Below are positions 8,480 through 16,167 of a stretch of 64,000 bases of DNA, in pieces; the stretch's first letter is position 1, and each line of letters opens with the position of its first letter. A model generated the notes under the pieces. The model was not told the DNA's origin. It saw only the letters and a program-made list of their open reading frames with translations, and did no database searches. The stretch is from assembly GCF_001592965.1 (NCBI RefSeq), contig NZ_LRPC01000031.1, positions 103,122-167,121 on the forward strand, read 5' to 3'. The DNA is from Roseivirga spongicola (lineage in GTDB: Bacteria; Bacteroidota; Bacteroidia; Cytophagales; Cyclobacteriaceae). Made by a program: the position numbers and the translations under genes.

Positions 8480-8615
8480 TTTCGTTTGAGAGGGTAAATA
8501 CCCCTCAGTCCTTCGGACAGCACCCCTAAAGTGGAGCACAGAATCCGCAGCATTGGGAGGTATTCCCTCAGTTTTTATGTAATTGTTTCATGTTCCTTTT
8601 TATCCTCTCTTTGGA

Positions 8616-8680
8616 CGTCATTCCCGTGAAAACGGGAATCTCACCTATCATTCGGAGATCCCCGCCTACGCGGGGATGAC
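8616..8680. repeat. Palindromic intergenic repeat (GTCATTCCCG type)
   Basis: GTCATTCCCG...CGGGGATGAC forms an outer inverted repeat holding two smaller hairpins (CCCG-CGGG each). A related element lies at 33727-33804. Both sit between genes. Here it separates slipin from the TPR gene and could affect mRNA stability. Confidence 0.7.
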
Positions 8681-8710
8681 ATACCATTAGAGTGGCAGCA
8701 GGTAGACCAA

Positions 8711-9805
8711 CTACCTAGAGAAAATCTCCTTCAATTGATCTACCACCTGATTGCCGCCAGAAAGTGAAATGTTGTTGATCTTATCTGCGATTCGTTCAAC
8801 ATATTCCATCTCCTTCAATTTGAACAACATGTCGTTGTCTTCCATCAATTTGGCGGTGTTCAACAAGCTTCTGGTAGAAGCTGTTTCTTCACGTCTGGTA
8901 ATCACGTTGGCTTGTGCTTGTTTTTGCGCCACCAAAACTTGGTTCATGATGTTTCTCAATTCACCGGAAAGTATAATGTCCTTGACACCACAATCCCTGA
9001 TTTCAATTCCCAGAGTTTCGGCTTTGCTCTTCAGAACTTCCAGTACATATTCTGCAATCGCAGATTTTTGCTCTAGCAGTTCGTCAAGCGTGTAGTTGCC
9101 AATGTATTCCCTCAAAGCTAACTGCATCAATACATAGAGCTGTTTTTCAGCATCCTTGTTGTCGATAAGAAATTTCTCAATATCAACCACTTTGTATTGG
9201 CAGTAGAAGTTGATTCTCAAACCGGCTTTGTCTTTGGTGAGAATTTCCTGACCAGAAATTTCCATTTGAAGCTTCCTCATATCAGCCTTCAAAACATTGA
9301 TGGCGGTGGTGTTTTTCCAGAAGTAGTAAGTGCCTTTATCAAGCGTTTTTTCCAACTTTCCATCTATCATCAAGAGTCCTTTTTCGTAAGATTCAACTAC
9401 GTAAACTCTGATGTGTCTTAGCAAATCGGTGCTGGTAAACACAGCTTTGCTAATGTCTTGCGAAATGTTGAAATCGCTTAGGTCTACTCTGGTGAAAGTG
9501 TATTCCACCAAACCTTTCCAGAAAGCATACTTTCCTACAGTCAAAACTTGTTTGAACTTGCCGTCAGCATATTGAATGACAATCTCATTGTCTTTCACGT
9601 CTACTACTTCAAGCATTGAAGCCAAGGCTTCATCCTTCAAAAGGATGTTTAAGTTTTTAGAAGAGTAGAACTGATCGGTAAGGTTGTAAACCATTACAGT
9701 GTCCGCTAGCGATAACCAAGTAGTACCTGCGGTGATCACTTTGCGGTAATCTCCATTTCTGAAAACCAAACCGACTTTTCCATCGTTGATTCGTATTCTT
9801 TTCAT
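8711..9805 (-). CDS. Slipin-family SPFH/band-7 protein next to rtcB
   Basis: 364 residues, ATG at 9805. The N-terminal third has two related beta-rich repeats (GLVFRNGDYRKVITAG near 13 and GLLMIDGKLEKTLDKGTYYFW near 144). An SPFH/band-7 core follows (about 175-310), with ALREYIGNYTLDELLEQKSAIAE-type sequence. It ends in a helical tail (AQKQAQANVITRREETASTR). There is no obvious transmembrane helix. Slipin/band-7 genes are known neighbours of rtcB in comparative genomics of RNA repair. The molecular role is unknown; a membrane-associated or ring-forming scaffold is the usual family behaviour. It is preceded by about 370 nt of untranslated DNA, then the two tRNA-like RNAs on the same strand. 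Confidence 0.87.
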   Translation of the reverse strand: MKRIRINDGKVGLVFRNGDYRKVITAGTTWLSLADTVMVYNLTDQFYSSKNLNILLKDEALASMLEVVDVKDNEIVIQYADGKFKQVLTVGKYAFWKGLVEYTFTRVDLSDFNISQDISKAVFTSTDLLRHIRVYVVESYEKGLLMIDGKLEKTLDKGTYYFWKNTTAINVLKADMRKLQMEISGQEILTKDKAGLRINFYCQYKVVDIEKFLIDNKDAEKQLYVLMQLALREYIGNYTLDELLEQKSAIAEYVLEVLKSKAETLGIEIRDCGVKDIILSGELRNIMNQVLVAQKQAQANVITRREETASTRSLLNTAKLMEDNDMLFKLKEMEYVERIADKINNISLSGGNQVVDQLKEIFSR

Positions 9806-10171
9806 TTTTACAATGGTTGTGAGGTTTCCCTCGGTTAAACATTTATTTATCGCTATTGGCCAAATAGTTTCGTTTTATGAAAGGTTGAACAGTTTTGCCA
9901 TCTATCCAAAGCGAGGTGTTTATTGAGTCTGAATTCAGAAGTGAGTTCTAGAGTCAGGGGAATTTGCTTGGAACTGAAGTTCGCAACGTCTTCCTGTGAC
10001 AGCAGAAGTCAAATCTTGCATCGGGCGATATCCTAAACCACCTTGGCTTTTTCAAAACTTTCCTCATCTACCGAAGTAGGTAAGGGGCAAACTGAATCTT
10101 CCTTTCAGTATTGGCATCGGTTTTTAAAGAAGACCCGATGAACTTCTGAAAATGGATTTTTAGTCCATTTA
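9806..10171 (-). other. Leader between the permuted tRNA and slipin
   Basis: No reading frame. Several small stem-loops are visible: CATCGG/CCGATG around 10115-10140, ACTGAA/TTCAGT around 10091-10109, a perfect palindrome TCTGAATTCAGA near 9930, and CTTC/GAAG-closed hairpins. Directly after the 5' half of the permuted tRNA there is a 5-bp stem with a 7-nt loop (ATGGA-CTAAAAA-TCCAT). It has T-arm geometry but lacks the TTCGA loop, so it looks like a diverged T-arm. Confidence 0.5.
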
Positions 10172-10260
10172 CCATGTTAAAAGCATGGTGCTCTACCAAC
10201 TAAGCTACTACCCCATTTCTCATTCAATTGTGGGGTAGGGAGGATTCGAACCTCCGACAA
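10172..10260 (-). tRNA. Circularly permuted tRNA-Lys (anticodon TTT)
   Basis: On the minus strand the 3' half comes first (10260-10231): variable loop TTGTC, T-stem GGAGG/CCTCC, loop TTCGAAT, acceptor strand CTACCCC, discriminator A. After a 16-nt linker (CAATTGAATGAGAAAT) comes the 5' half (10214-10172): GGGGTAG, T8 A9, D-stem GCTT/GAGC, D-loop AGTTGGTA, A26, anticodon stem CCATG/CATGG, loop CTTTTAA. The halves are exactly nucleotides 44-73 and 1-43. Joined, they give 73 nt with a perfect 7-bp acceptor stem and U8, A14, G15, G18, G19, A21, U33, C48, TTC and A58 all present. CCA is not encoded. Maturation needs ends joined at 43/44 and the linker removed, as for permuted tRNAs in red algae and archaea. 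Alternative: the inner halves of two decayed tandem tRNA-Lys genes. Confidence 0.75.
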
Positions 10261-10369
10261 GCATGGGAATATGTCCTCAAGCTAAGTAGCATACCGAGAC
10301 TTACTAGTTCGGCACTATGGGGCTATACTGAAACCCTCATCAGGCCTTATACCTGACGATTATATTCCG

Positions 10370-10452
10370 TGGAAATGGTAGGATTCGAACCTACTCAGCC
10401 TGAGGCACTGGTTTTACAGACCAGTATAACTCTCCCTCGTTATCGCATTTCC
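10370..10452 (-). tRNA. tRNA-Tyr(GTA)-like RNA with abnormal D domain
   Basis: 83 nt in normal order: acceptor GGAAATG/CATTTCC (7 bp), anticodon stem CTGGT/ACCAG with loop CTGTAAA (anticodon GTA, U33 present), long class II variable arm (GCC-TCA-GGC), T-arm GTAGG-TTCGAAT-CCTAC, discriminator A, no encoded CCA. The D domain is wrong for a normal tRNA: positions 8 and 9 are C and G, position 14 is C, and a 5-bp ATAAC/GTTAT stem closes a GAGGGAGA loop. U8-A14 cannot form. It may be a tRNA mimic rather than a translating tRNA-Tyr. Same strand as, and about 110 nt upstream of, the permuted tRNA-Lys. Confidence 0.72.
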
Positions 10453-10547
10453 ATTGAGGCCATTGTTCCTTTCAGCTGGCGATCAACCAATTGTTGGATG
10501 CAATGACCCGCTATTTACATTGGAGCTTTTTCAAACATCACAGTCCG

Positions 10548-10565
10548 TCCCGATAGCTATCGGGA
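10548..10565. repeat. Dispersed palindrome TCCCGATAGCTATCGGGA
   Basis: A perfect 18-bp palindrome, identical to the one at 17421-17438. Related TCCCGA-N4-TCGGGA palindromes lie at 10617-10632, 41979-41994 and 45992-46007. Confidence 0.85.
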
Positions 10566-10616
10566 GAAAGACTGCTTGAGGGCTTTAACCCTGCCTGCGG
10601 CAGGCAGGCTCTCTCC

Positions 10617-10632
10617 TCCCGATGTTTCGGGA
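10617..10632. repeat. Dispersed palindrome TCCCGA-N4-TCGGGA
   Basis: TCCCGA/TCGGGA with spacer TGTT, a member of the same short palindrome family as 10548-10565. Confidence 0.75.
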
Positions 10633-10792
10633 TTGAGGAGACACTCGTTCTGCCTCTCCTTTAGCTTCTTGACCCCTTGACCCCTTTGTACTGCGGACAT
10701 TTTCCGTTGATAGGGGAGTAATTAAACTCTCCTCCTTTTAGGAGGAGTGCCCGAAGGGCGAGGTGGTTTTTTAGTTTCATTTTGTTTGGGCA

Positions 10793-10827
10793 CAAAAAAA
10801 GCCCGGCCTTATGCAGACCGGGCTTTT
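10793..10827. terminator. Strong bidirectional intrinsic terminator
   Basis: AAAAGCCCGG (10797-10806) pairs with CCGGGCTTTT (10818-10827), 10 bp, loop of 11 nt, with an A-run on the left giving a U-run for minus-strand transcripts. It would end a minus-strand transcript arriving from 10854-10979 before the tRNA-like region. Confidence 0.85.
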
Positions 10828-10853
10828 CAATGCCGCGCTTATGTACGGTATTG

Positions 10854-10979
10854 TCAAGTCATATTCTTCCCGATCTTATTTTGCAAAAGACATATTTTAC
10901 CAACTTCAAAATCACTGTGATTTTGATAGCCCAAAGGCGCTAGTCCTGTGTTTTCTAAGCGAATTGTCATCTTCTGCAT
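10854..10979 (-). CDS. Possible 41-residue small protein
   Basis: An ATG-to-TGA frame starting MQKMTIRLENTG, located between two terminators on the minus strand. There is no similarity I recognise and no clear ribosome-binding site. The frame contains a 21-bp inverted repeat (10906-10926). It may instead be untranslated RNA. Low confidence. Confidence 0.25.
   Translation of the reverse strand: MQKMTIRLENTGLAPLGYQNHSDFEVGKICLLQNKIGKNMT
10906..10926. promoter_or_regulatory. 21-bp inverted repeat, candidate operator or hairpin
   Basis: TCAAAATCAC, one central T, then GTGATTTTGA: a perfect 10-bp inverted repeat. Without a T-run it is not a terminator. It resembles a dimeric regulator site or an RNA hairpin. 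Confidence 0.4.
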
Positions 10980-10996
10980 TTCTTAATTTTTTTGAA

Positions 10997-11025
10997 ACAA
11001 AAAACCCGAACTGAAAGCCCGGGTT
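10997..11025 (-). terminator. Intrinsic terminator of the small RNA
   Basis: On the minus strand AACCCG (11025-11020) pairs with CGGGTT (11008-11003), followed by a T-run (A-run on plus at 10998-11005). Confidence 0.75.
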
Positions 11026-11149
11026 GTAAAAATCTTATATCGAAAATTCTACTTTCCCGAACGGCTTTCATCACATAGATCATAGGCTGTTTTACCTATT
11101 GGCTGTAATGTTTCGCTATGTGAGTTGAAATTTTTCATTTCGTTGTTAT
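10998..11149 (-). ncRNA. Candidate small RNA (~150 nt), promoter to terminator
   Basis: A Bacteroidetes-type promoter (11155-11186) is followed about 125 nt later by an intrinsic terminator (10997-11025), with no open frame between. Internal structure: TCACATAG pairs with CTATGTGA (8 bp), enclosing ATAGG/CCTAT, and there is a 5' hairpin GAAAT/ATTTC. It does not match tmRNA, SRP RNA or RNase P RNA by eye. A 6S-Flavo-type RNA or another Bacteroidetes sRNA is possible but not shown. Confidence 0.55.
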
Positions 11150-11154
11150 GGCTG

Positions 11155-11186
11155 CAAATGTACTGAAAAGGATTTTTAATTTGCAA
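11155..11186 (-). promoter_or_regulatory. Bacteroidetes sigma-A promoter for the small RNA
   Basis: On the minus strand TTGC (11186-11183), 20-nt spacer, then TACATTTG (11162-11155). This matches the -33 TTG / -7 TAnnTTTG consensus. Expected start of RNA is near 11149. Confidence 0.75.
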
Positions 11187-11324
11187 GTGACTGATTTTCA
11201 GTGGTTAACTTTTTACTCTTTATATATAAATGCTAAGTATTTGATAGTCAAGTTTTTGTGTCAGTAGAATTTTTTCAATAAAATTTGAAATTCTTATAAA
11301 ACCCTAGTAAACGTTTATACGAAT

Positions 11325-12611
11325 TTAGTCTATTGATTGGTAAATAAGCTTATACATTCCTTCCCAAAAAGCACCTCCCTGAAAAGCATTGACTTGTGTC
11401 ATTCCAACGAAAATCATGTTTTGCTGAGGGTCTATGAAGAACTTGGTATTGAAGTATCCGCTCTATTCATAAGTGCCTGGAGATTTCGGACTCTTCTTGG
11501 TGGGTTTGTCTTGATAGAGTTGAAAGCCTAATGCAAAACTGCCATCGGGGCCTTTAGGGTAGTTTTCATAGTCATTTATCACTAAAGGAAGCTGGTCTTT
11601 GGTCATTTCAGCCATGGCTTCTGATCCAAGTAGGTCTCCACCTCCTTCAACCAGCGTTTGTATGAAACGTGCATAATCTAATGCTGTAGAACTTAAACCA
11701 GCACCTCCAGCAAAGAAATCTCTAGGTCCTTGCTTTGGGTAGTCGGTAAGAGCACTCATGCCTAGTTGATCGGTAGACATAAAAGTGCCGTTTATTTTCT
11801 GAGCTAAAGGTACTAGTCTATCGTGCTTAGATTCAGGTAAATAAAAGTAGGTGTCTTCCATTCCAATAACATCGAATATGTGCTCTTTAAAGTAGGTGTT
11901 TAGTTTCTGGCCAGAGACTACTTCTATAATTCTTCCCATCACATCCATGTTGAGCCCATAAGAAAAACGTGCTCCCGGTTGATGGGCCAGTGGTACTTCT
12001 GCAAGTCTGTTAATCCACTTTTCCGTAGACCATGTAGGGTGAGTAAATCCAACGTTCATATCGAATTGATCATATACAGCCATAATTTTGCCTGGGTTGA
12101 ATGATCCATATACTATACCTGAGGTGTGAGTCATTAGGTTTCTGATGGTTACAGGTTTGTCTACAGGTAAGGTAGTGTAAGTGGAGTCACTAGAGTTGAA
12201 TTGGTCTAAGACCACTTGATTCTTAAATGCTGGAATGTACTCATATACCGGGTCGTCTAAGTTAATTTTGCCTTGTTCTACCAGTTGCATAATGGAAACT
12301 GAAGTAATAGCTTTTGTCATAGATGCTATCCGGTAAATCCCTTCGTTTTTTATATTAGTCCCGGCTATCTCGCCATAGCTTTTATGGTAAACTATTCGGC
12401 CATTCCTAGCAATCAGAAACGTGCCTCCTGGTATTATGGTGTCATTTATAGCTGTTTGTATATAGTTATCTAACTCTGTTTCGAATGTAGAGCTGAAGCC
12501 TTGTTCGCTAGGAGAAGCATTAGAAAGCCACTTTTCCTCTGAACTTTCTTTTGAAGGTTGGCAACTGACTATTAAAAGGAGTAGAAGGATTGAGAGTAGG
12601 TTGGGTTTCAT
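11325..12611 (-). pseudogene. Serine hydrolase (beta-lactamase/class C PBP-like lipoprotein) with in-frame amber codon
   Basis: From ATG 12611 the product has a lipoprotein signal (hydrophobic core, Cys17), then the serine-hydrolase fold: SxxK as SMTK, YxN as YGLN, and a GGAGLSSTALDYARF block. The frame stops at TAG 11463-11465 just after SPKSPGTYE. In relatives this continues as a tryptophan-glycine-rich strand. In the same frame the sequence goes on for 45 codons with family-typical sequence (SGYFNTKFFIDPQQNMIFVG) to a TAA at 11325-11327. A single TGG-to-TAG change explains this. The truncated protein keeps both catalytic motifs but loses the last core strand, so it is probably inactive unless the stop is read through. 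A sequencing error is possible. Confidence 0.82.
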
Positions 12612-12796
12612 GGCTTATTTTTTCAGGAAGATAACAAAAGATGACTTAACCATTTGGCCTTCCTTAGATAGTGCAGTTTGTTTACTTCTTTTATATATAA
12701 GAGTGGAAAACCTTAAGTATCCATTTTTCTTAATGAGTAAAAGCAAGGATTAAATTCATGAGTAAGGTAGGAATAGGCTATGGCTAGAATTAGCTG

Positions 12797-12804
12797 TAAC
12801 TTTG
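12797..12804 (+). promoter_or_regulatory. Probable -7 promoter box of rhlE
   Basis: TAACTTTG matches TAnnTTTG, 43 nt upstream of the rhlE ATG. The -33 element is weak. Confidence 0.45.
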
Positions 12805-12846
12805 CATGGCTCAATAATGCAATAGGGCAGTACTCTAATTTTATAT

Positions 12847-14136
12847 ATGTCATTCGCTACCCTTGGTTTGTCCAAGTCTTTGTTACACGCTATTAACAAA
12901 AAAGGATATACCACTCCCTCGCCAATTCAAGAAAAAGCAATTCCTCACATTTTAAAAGGAAGTGATGTAATGGCTTCCGCCCAAACGGGAACTGGCAAAA
13001 CCGCAGGTTTTACCCTGCCTCTTCTGCAAATCCTTTCCGAAGGCCATCAGCCAAGACGAAGGCCAATTCGGGCTTTAGTACTTACGCCTACTAGAGAACT
13101 TGCGGCCCAAGTACATGAAAATGTAAAAACCTATAGCGAGTTTCTTCATGTGGAGTCTGCCGTTATTTTCGGAGGGGTTAACCAAAACCCTCAGATTCGA
13201 GCTTTAAGAAATGGTGTGGATGTTCTAATTGCCACACCTGGGCGTCTGTTGGATTTGGTTGGTCAGGGCCATATTTCTCTGGCTCACGTAGAAATTCTAG
13301 TGCTAGACGAAGCAGATAGAATGTTGGATATGGGCTTTCATAGAGATATTAAAAAGATACTTCCTCTTCTTCCTTCAAAAAGGCAGAACCTTTTGTTTTC
13401 GGCTACTTTTTCGAAGGAAATTAAAGAACTGGCTGGCTCGTTTTTGCAAGATCCTGTTTTAGTAGAAGTGAATCCAGAAAATTCTGCTTCGGAACAAGTT
13501 CAACAATTTCTCTATCATGTAGATAGAAAGCAGAAGTCTGAAGTAGTCTTGAAAATGATTAAAGAAGGCGACTGGCAGCAGGTTCTTATCTTTATGAGAA
13601 CCAAGCACGCATGCAATCGCCTAAGTGTTAAGCTAAACAAAAACGGAATAACAGCTGCTGCTATTCACGGAGAGAAAAGCCAAGGCGCTAGAACCAAAGC
13701 CTTGGCGGGATTTAAGGAAGGGACTATACGCGTGTTGGTGGCAACAGATATTGCAGCCCGGGGTTTAGATATTCCTTTGCTTCCTTACGTTGTCAATTTT
13801 GAACTGCCAAAGGCAGCTGAAGACTATGTGCATAGAATAGGAAGAACAGGGCGAGCTGGGGCAAATGGAGAGGCAATTTCCTTGCTCGATGCAGAAGAAT
13901 TTCCGTTGGTTAAGGGAATAGAAAAACTACTCGAACACCGACTAAATATTGAAGTAATCAAGGGCTTTGAGCCTACTGGAGATTTGTCTGCTGCGAGTAA
14001 GCCACAGCCAACTCAGACTACCCAACCAAGGAAGAAATCAGGTCAGCCAAAGTCAAACAAACCAAAGTCTAATTCAACTTCAGAGAAGCCATACAGAAGT
14101 AAGAGGTTTAACTCCAAGCGAAGGAGGAGGGGGTGA
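12847..14136 (+). CDS. rhlE: DEAD-box RNA helicase, RhlE type
   Basis: 429 residues with the complete DEAD-box set: Q motif (YTTPSPIQ, Gln28), Walker A AQTGTGKT (45-52), [32 protein letters not shown], and in the second RecA domain [13 protein letters not shown] and [10 protein letters not shown]. The last ~45 residues are a lysine/arginine/serine-rich tail, as in RhlE proteins that bind structured RNA. Likely roles are RNA remodelling, ribosome assembly or cold adaptation. Stand-alone gene. Confidence 0.95.
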   Translation: MSFATLGLSKSLLHAINKKGYTTPSPIQEKAIPHILKGSDVMASAQTGTGKTAGFTLPLLQILSEGHQPRRRPIRALVLTPTRELAAQVHENVKTYSEFLHVESAVIFGGVNQNPQIRALRNGVDVLIATPGRLLDLVGQGHISLAHVEILVLDEADRMLDMGFHRDIKKILPLLPSKRQNLLFSATFSKEIKELAGSFLQDPVLVEVNPENSASEQVQQFLYHVDRKQKSEVVLKMIKEGDWQQVLIFMRTKHACNRLSVKLNKNGITAAAIHGEKSQGARTKALAGFKEGTIRVLVATDIAARGLDIPLLPYVVNFELPKAAEDYVHRIGRTGRAGANGEAISLLDAEEFPLVKGIEKLLEHRLNIEVIKGFEPTGDLSAASKPQPTQTTQPRKKSGQPKSNKPKSNSTSEKPYRSKRFNSKRRRRG

Positions 14137-14277
14137 CAGTGGTTGCCTATTGAGTTGATCTCTCTTAAAATAGATTTATAGTTGGCTTTTTTTGTTATTC
14201 TATTTGTTGAAACCCGTTATCAGTTGCGACAAGCATAGGAGTCTTAGGATCATTTTGAGGGGTCTTGTTGTTGGGGC

Positions 14278-14865
14278 TTAAGTTCTCACAAACTCCACTA
14301 ACCCAGAATAATCATGATTGTCGGCTTGCCTTAATGCTTGAATATATTGTGACCTCACATTCCCTTGGTTGTCAATGTTGGTACTTCCCCAAGTAAATGG
14401 CTCTAAGCCAAAAACATCCATAAGCAGTCGGTCAGTCGCTAGTCGAGCGTGTCTACCATTACCATTCGGAAATAAATGTATCCACACCAATCTATGATGA
14501 AACCTTACAGCAATTTCATCCGATGGAAATGTTTCATGCTCTATCCAATAATTCATGTCATTAATTAGTTGGCGAAGCTCAATTGGTACTTGAACCCAAT
14601 CAATTCCGATACTCTTTTCAGATCGTCTGAAGTCACCAGCCCATTGCCAAACCTTCCCAAACATTTGTTTGTGAAGGGTGGTCAAGAACTCTTCGGAAAC
14701 CACATTCTTTTTATTTCGCCTTCTCTCACACCAAGAATAGGCTTGATTGATATTTTCCTGTTCCCAACGGTTGAGTTCTTCACGGGTAGATATATGAGAG
14801 AGTTTTAAGCCAACTGCTTCATCGGGATCGAGAGGTGTTGCGCCATCTGGTTCTTCAAATATCAT
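14278..14865 (-). CDS. Mobile mystery protein B (Fic-domain protein)
   Basis: About 195 residues. It starts near MIFEEPDGATPLDPDEA and carries the Fic active-site motif HLFPNGNGRHAR (HxFx(D/N)GNGRxxR), with the histidine needed for AMP or other nucleotide transfer. It fits mobile mystery protein B (TIGR02613). ATG 14865 forms an ATGA overlap with the stop of the upstream mobile mystery A gene and is preferred to ATG 14877. Fic enzymes modify target proteins. The target here is unknown; a toxin-like role held in check by partner A is a common guess. Confidence 0.88.
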   Translation of the reverse strand: MIFEEPDGATPLDPDEAVGLKLSHISTREELNRWEQENINQAYSWCERRRNKKNVVSEEFLTTLHKQMFGKVWQWAGDFRRSEKSIGIDWVQVPIELRQLINDMNYWIEHETFPSDEIAVRFHHRLVWIHLFPNGNGRHARLATDRLLMDVFGLEPFTWGSTNIDNQGNVRSQYIQALRQADNHDYSGLVEFVRT

Positions 14866-15323
14866 TTGATCTCCCATAACTCTTTATCACCCTCTATCAG
14901 GATACGATCAACCATATCACTTATGGCCTTTTCCTTTTCAGGCTCACTTAAGTTTTGAAGCTCTAAGCGCATGGTGTGATCAAGTCGTTCCATGCGACTT
15001 AAAGCAAGTTTTCTAGCCTGTGATCTAACAGTATTTTCAAGGCTTTCTTTAGGAACAAAGCCATATACAAACTTCATCCCTAACCCTTCAGCTACCTTAT
15101 TCATAGTTGATAGCTTGAGGTTTTCTTCGGGTTCAGCTTGCTCCATATGAGTTATGCGAGGTTGATTAACACCAACTCTTTTTGCCAATTGAGCAGTTGT
15201 CATCCCTAAGGCTTCCCGAATTGTTTTTATCCATCCGTTTGACGGTAAAGGAGGTGTAGACCTAAATTTAACAAGCTTTTTATCAAGCTGTTCACGTACT
15301 AATAACTTGTCCCAGTGGTTCAT
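14862..15323 (-). CDS. Mobile mystery protein A (XRE-type HTH regulator)
   Basis: 153 residues. A helix-turn-helix of the XRE/Cro type lies at about 33-90 (GMTTAQLAKRVGVNQPRITHMEQ), followed by a helical C-terminal region. It fits mobile mystery protein A (TIGR02612), nearly always found directly upstream of protein B. Overlap with B is ATGA, so translation is coupled. Probable repressor of its own operon and antitoxin-like partner. Confidence 0.88.
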   Translation of the reverse strand: MNHWDKLLVREQLDKKLVKFRSTPPLPSNGWIKTIREALGMTTAQLAKRVGVNQPRITHMEQAEPEENLKLSTMNKVAEGLGMKFVYGFVPKESLENTVRSQARKLALSRMERLDHTMRLELQNLSEPEKEKAISDMVDRILIEGDKELWEIK

Positions 15324-15499
15324 TAGATTACCTTTATGTAATAAATATAAGGTGTAATTATTATATAAATGTAATTAAAAAAGAACTATTCTATTATAGT
15401 GAGGTAATTGGAAAGCCCGATTCAATCAGGCTTTCTATATTAATCGACCGTTAGAAGGCTGTTATCCATGATTGGTGATCTTCTCAGATGGTGTCTGCT

Positions 15500-16069
15500 T
15501 TAAAACCAATTAAAACCAACTTCAAAAGAGAGCACTACAACCTCTCGATCTATATCATTGTCTAATCTTGCCCATCCCATCTGCAATTGTGTTTGAAGGT
15601 CTAATACAAAGCTTTTCTTTTGTACTAATTCATAGCCTGTACTAAAGGCTACTGCTCCACCAAAATTCCAATCTTCTTCTTCAATACTATCTTCATAGAA
15701 TGCTGGAAAATCCATAGCCAAACCTGCACCGGCATTTATCCACCATCGGTCCTTTACCCAATATTGTACAGAAGGCATCAATGCATCAAAACTTCGGTCT
15801 TTGTCTTCGAGTTCGTAACCCATTCCTGCGTAGGTTGCTAGAATGGCTAGACGATCATTGACCATCCAACCTACTTTCAAGTTTGGAAAACTGCCACCGG
15901 CTTGAGCATCATCGAAAGGTACTGCTTGATCGCTGTCGGATATACTGATGACACCCCCGCCAATTCCAAAACCAATAACAAATCCGTTTCTGTCAATTGG
16001 CTTGGTGTCATTTTGACCATAGGAGAGTAGCGCGCAAAATGTGAATATGATAATTAATATGTTTTTCAT
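15500..16069 (-). CDS. Secreted outer-membrane beta-barrel protein
   Basis: 189 residues from ATG 16069 (signal peptide MKNILIIIFTFCALLSYGQ). Glycine-rich beta strands (GFGIGGGVISI, NAGAGLAMDFPAFY) and an aromatic end (VLSFEVGFNWF) fit a small outer-membrane barrel of the OmpA/OmpW-like type. The next gene downstream is a similar barrel. No enzyme motif. Confidence 0.7.
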   Translation of the reverse strand: MKNILIIIFTFCALLSYGQNDTKPIDRNGFVIGFGIGGGVISISDSDQAVPFDDAQAGGSFPNLKVGWMVNDRLAILATYAGMGYELEDKDRSFDALMPSVQYWVKDRWWINAGAGLAMDFPAFYEDSIEEEDWNFGGAVAFSTGYELVQKKSFVLDLQTQLQMGWARLDNDIDREVVVLSFEVGFNWF

Positions 16070-16167
16070 TTTTTTGATAATTAAAGTGATTAAATGTTTT
16101 AGGAGCATTGCCAAAATCTAATCCCGGCAATGAATCTTTGGATGTATAGAAAATTGCTCTGTTTATG

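Larger units (their letters stand above)
10453..10792. other. Palindrome-rich untranslated region upstream of the tRNA-like RNAs
   Basis: No gene recognised. It holds several GC-rich inverted repeats: TCCCGATAGCTATCGGGA (10548-10565), CTGCCTGC/GCAGGCAG around 10591-10607, TCCCGATGTTTCGGGA (10617-10632), CTCCTCC/GGAGGAG and GCCC/GGGC around 10728-10758. There is also a TTGACCCC direct repeat around 10669-10684. No convincing TAnnTTTG promoter was found for the tRNA-like RNAs. Confidence 0.5.

Noticed and set aside
8480..8539. Upstream extension of the TPR protein
   Set aside because: No TPR-like sequence; the ATG at 8479 starts the helical repeat.
10172..10260. Two separate ordinary tRNA genes
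   Set aside because: Neither half has its own acceptor partner in normal order; only the cross-paired, permuted arrangement gives a cloverleaf.
10811..11014. 67-codon plus-strand frame
   Set aside because: Runs through a terminator hairpin and ends in another; no coding character.
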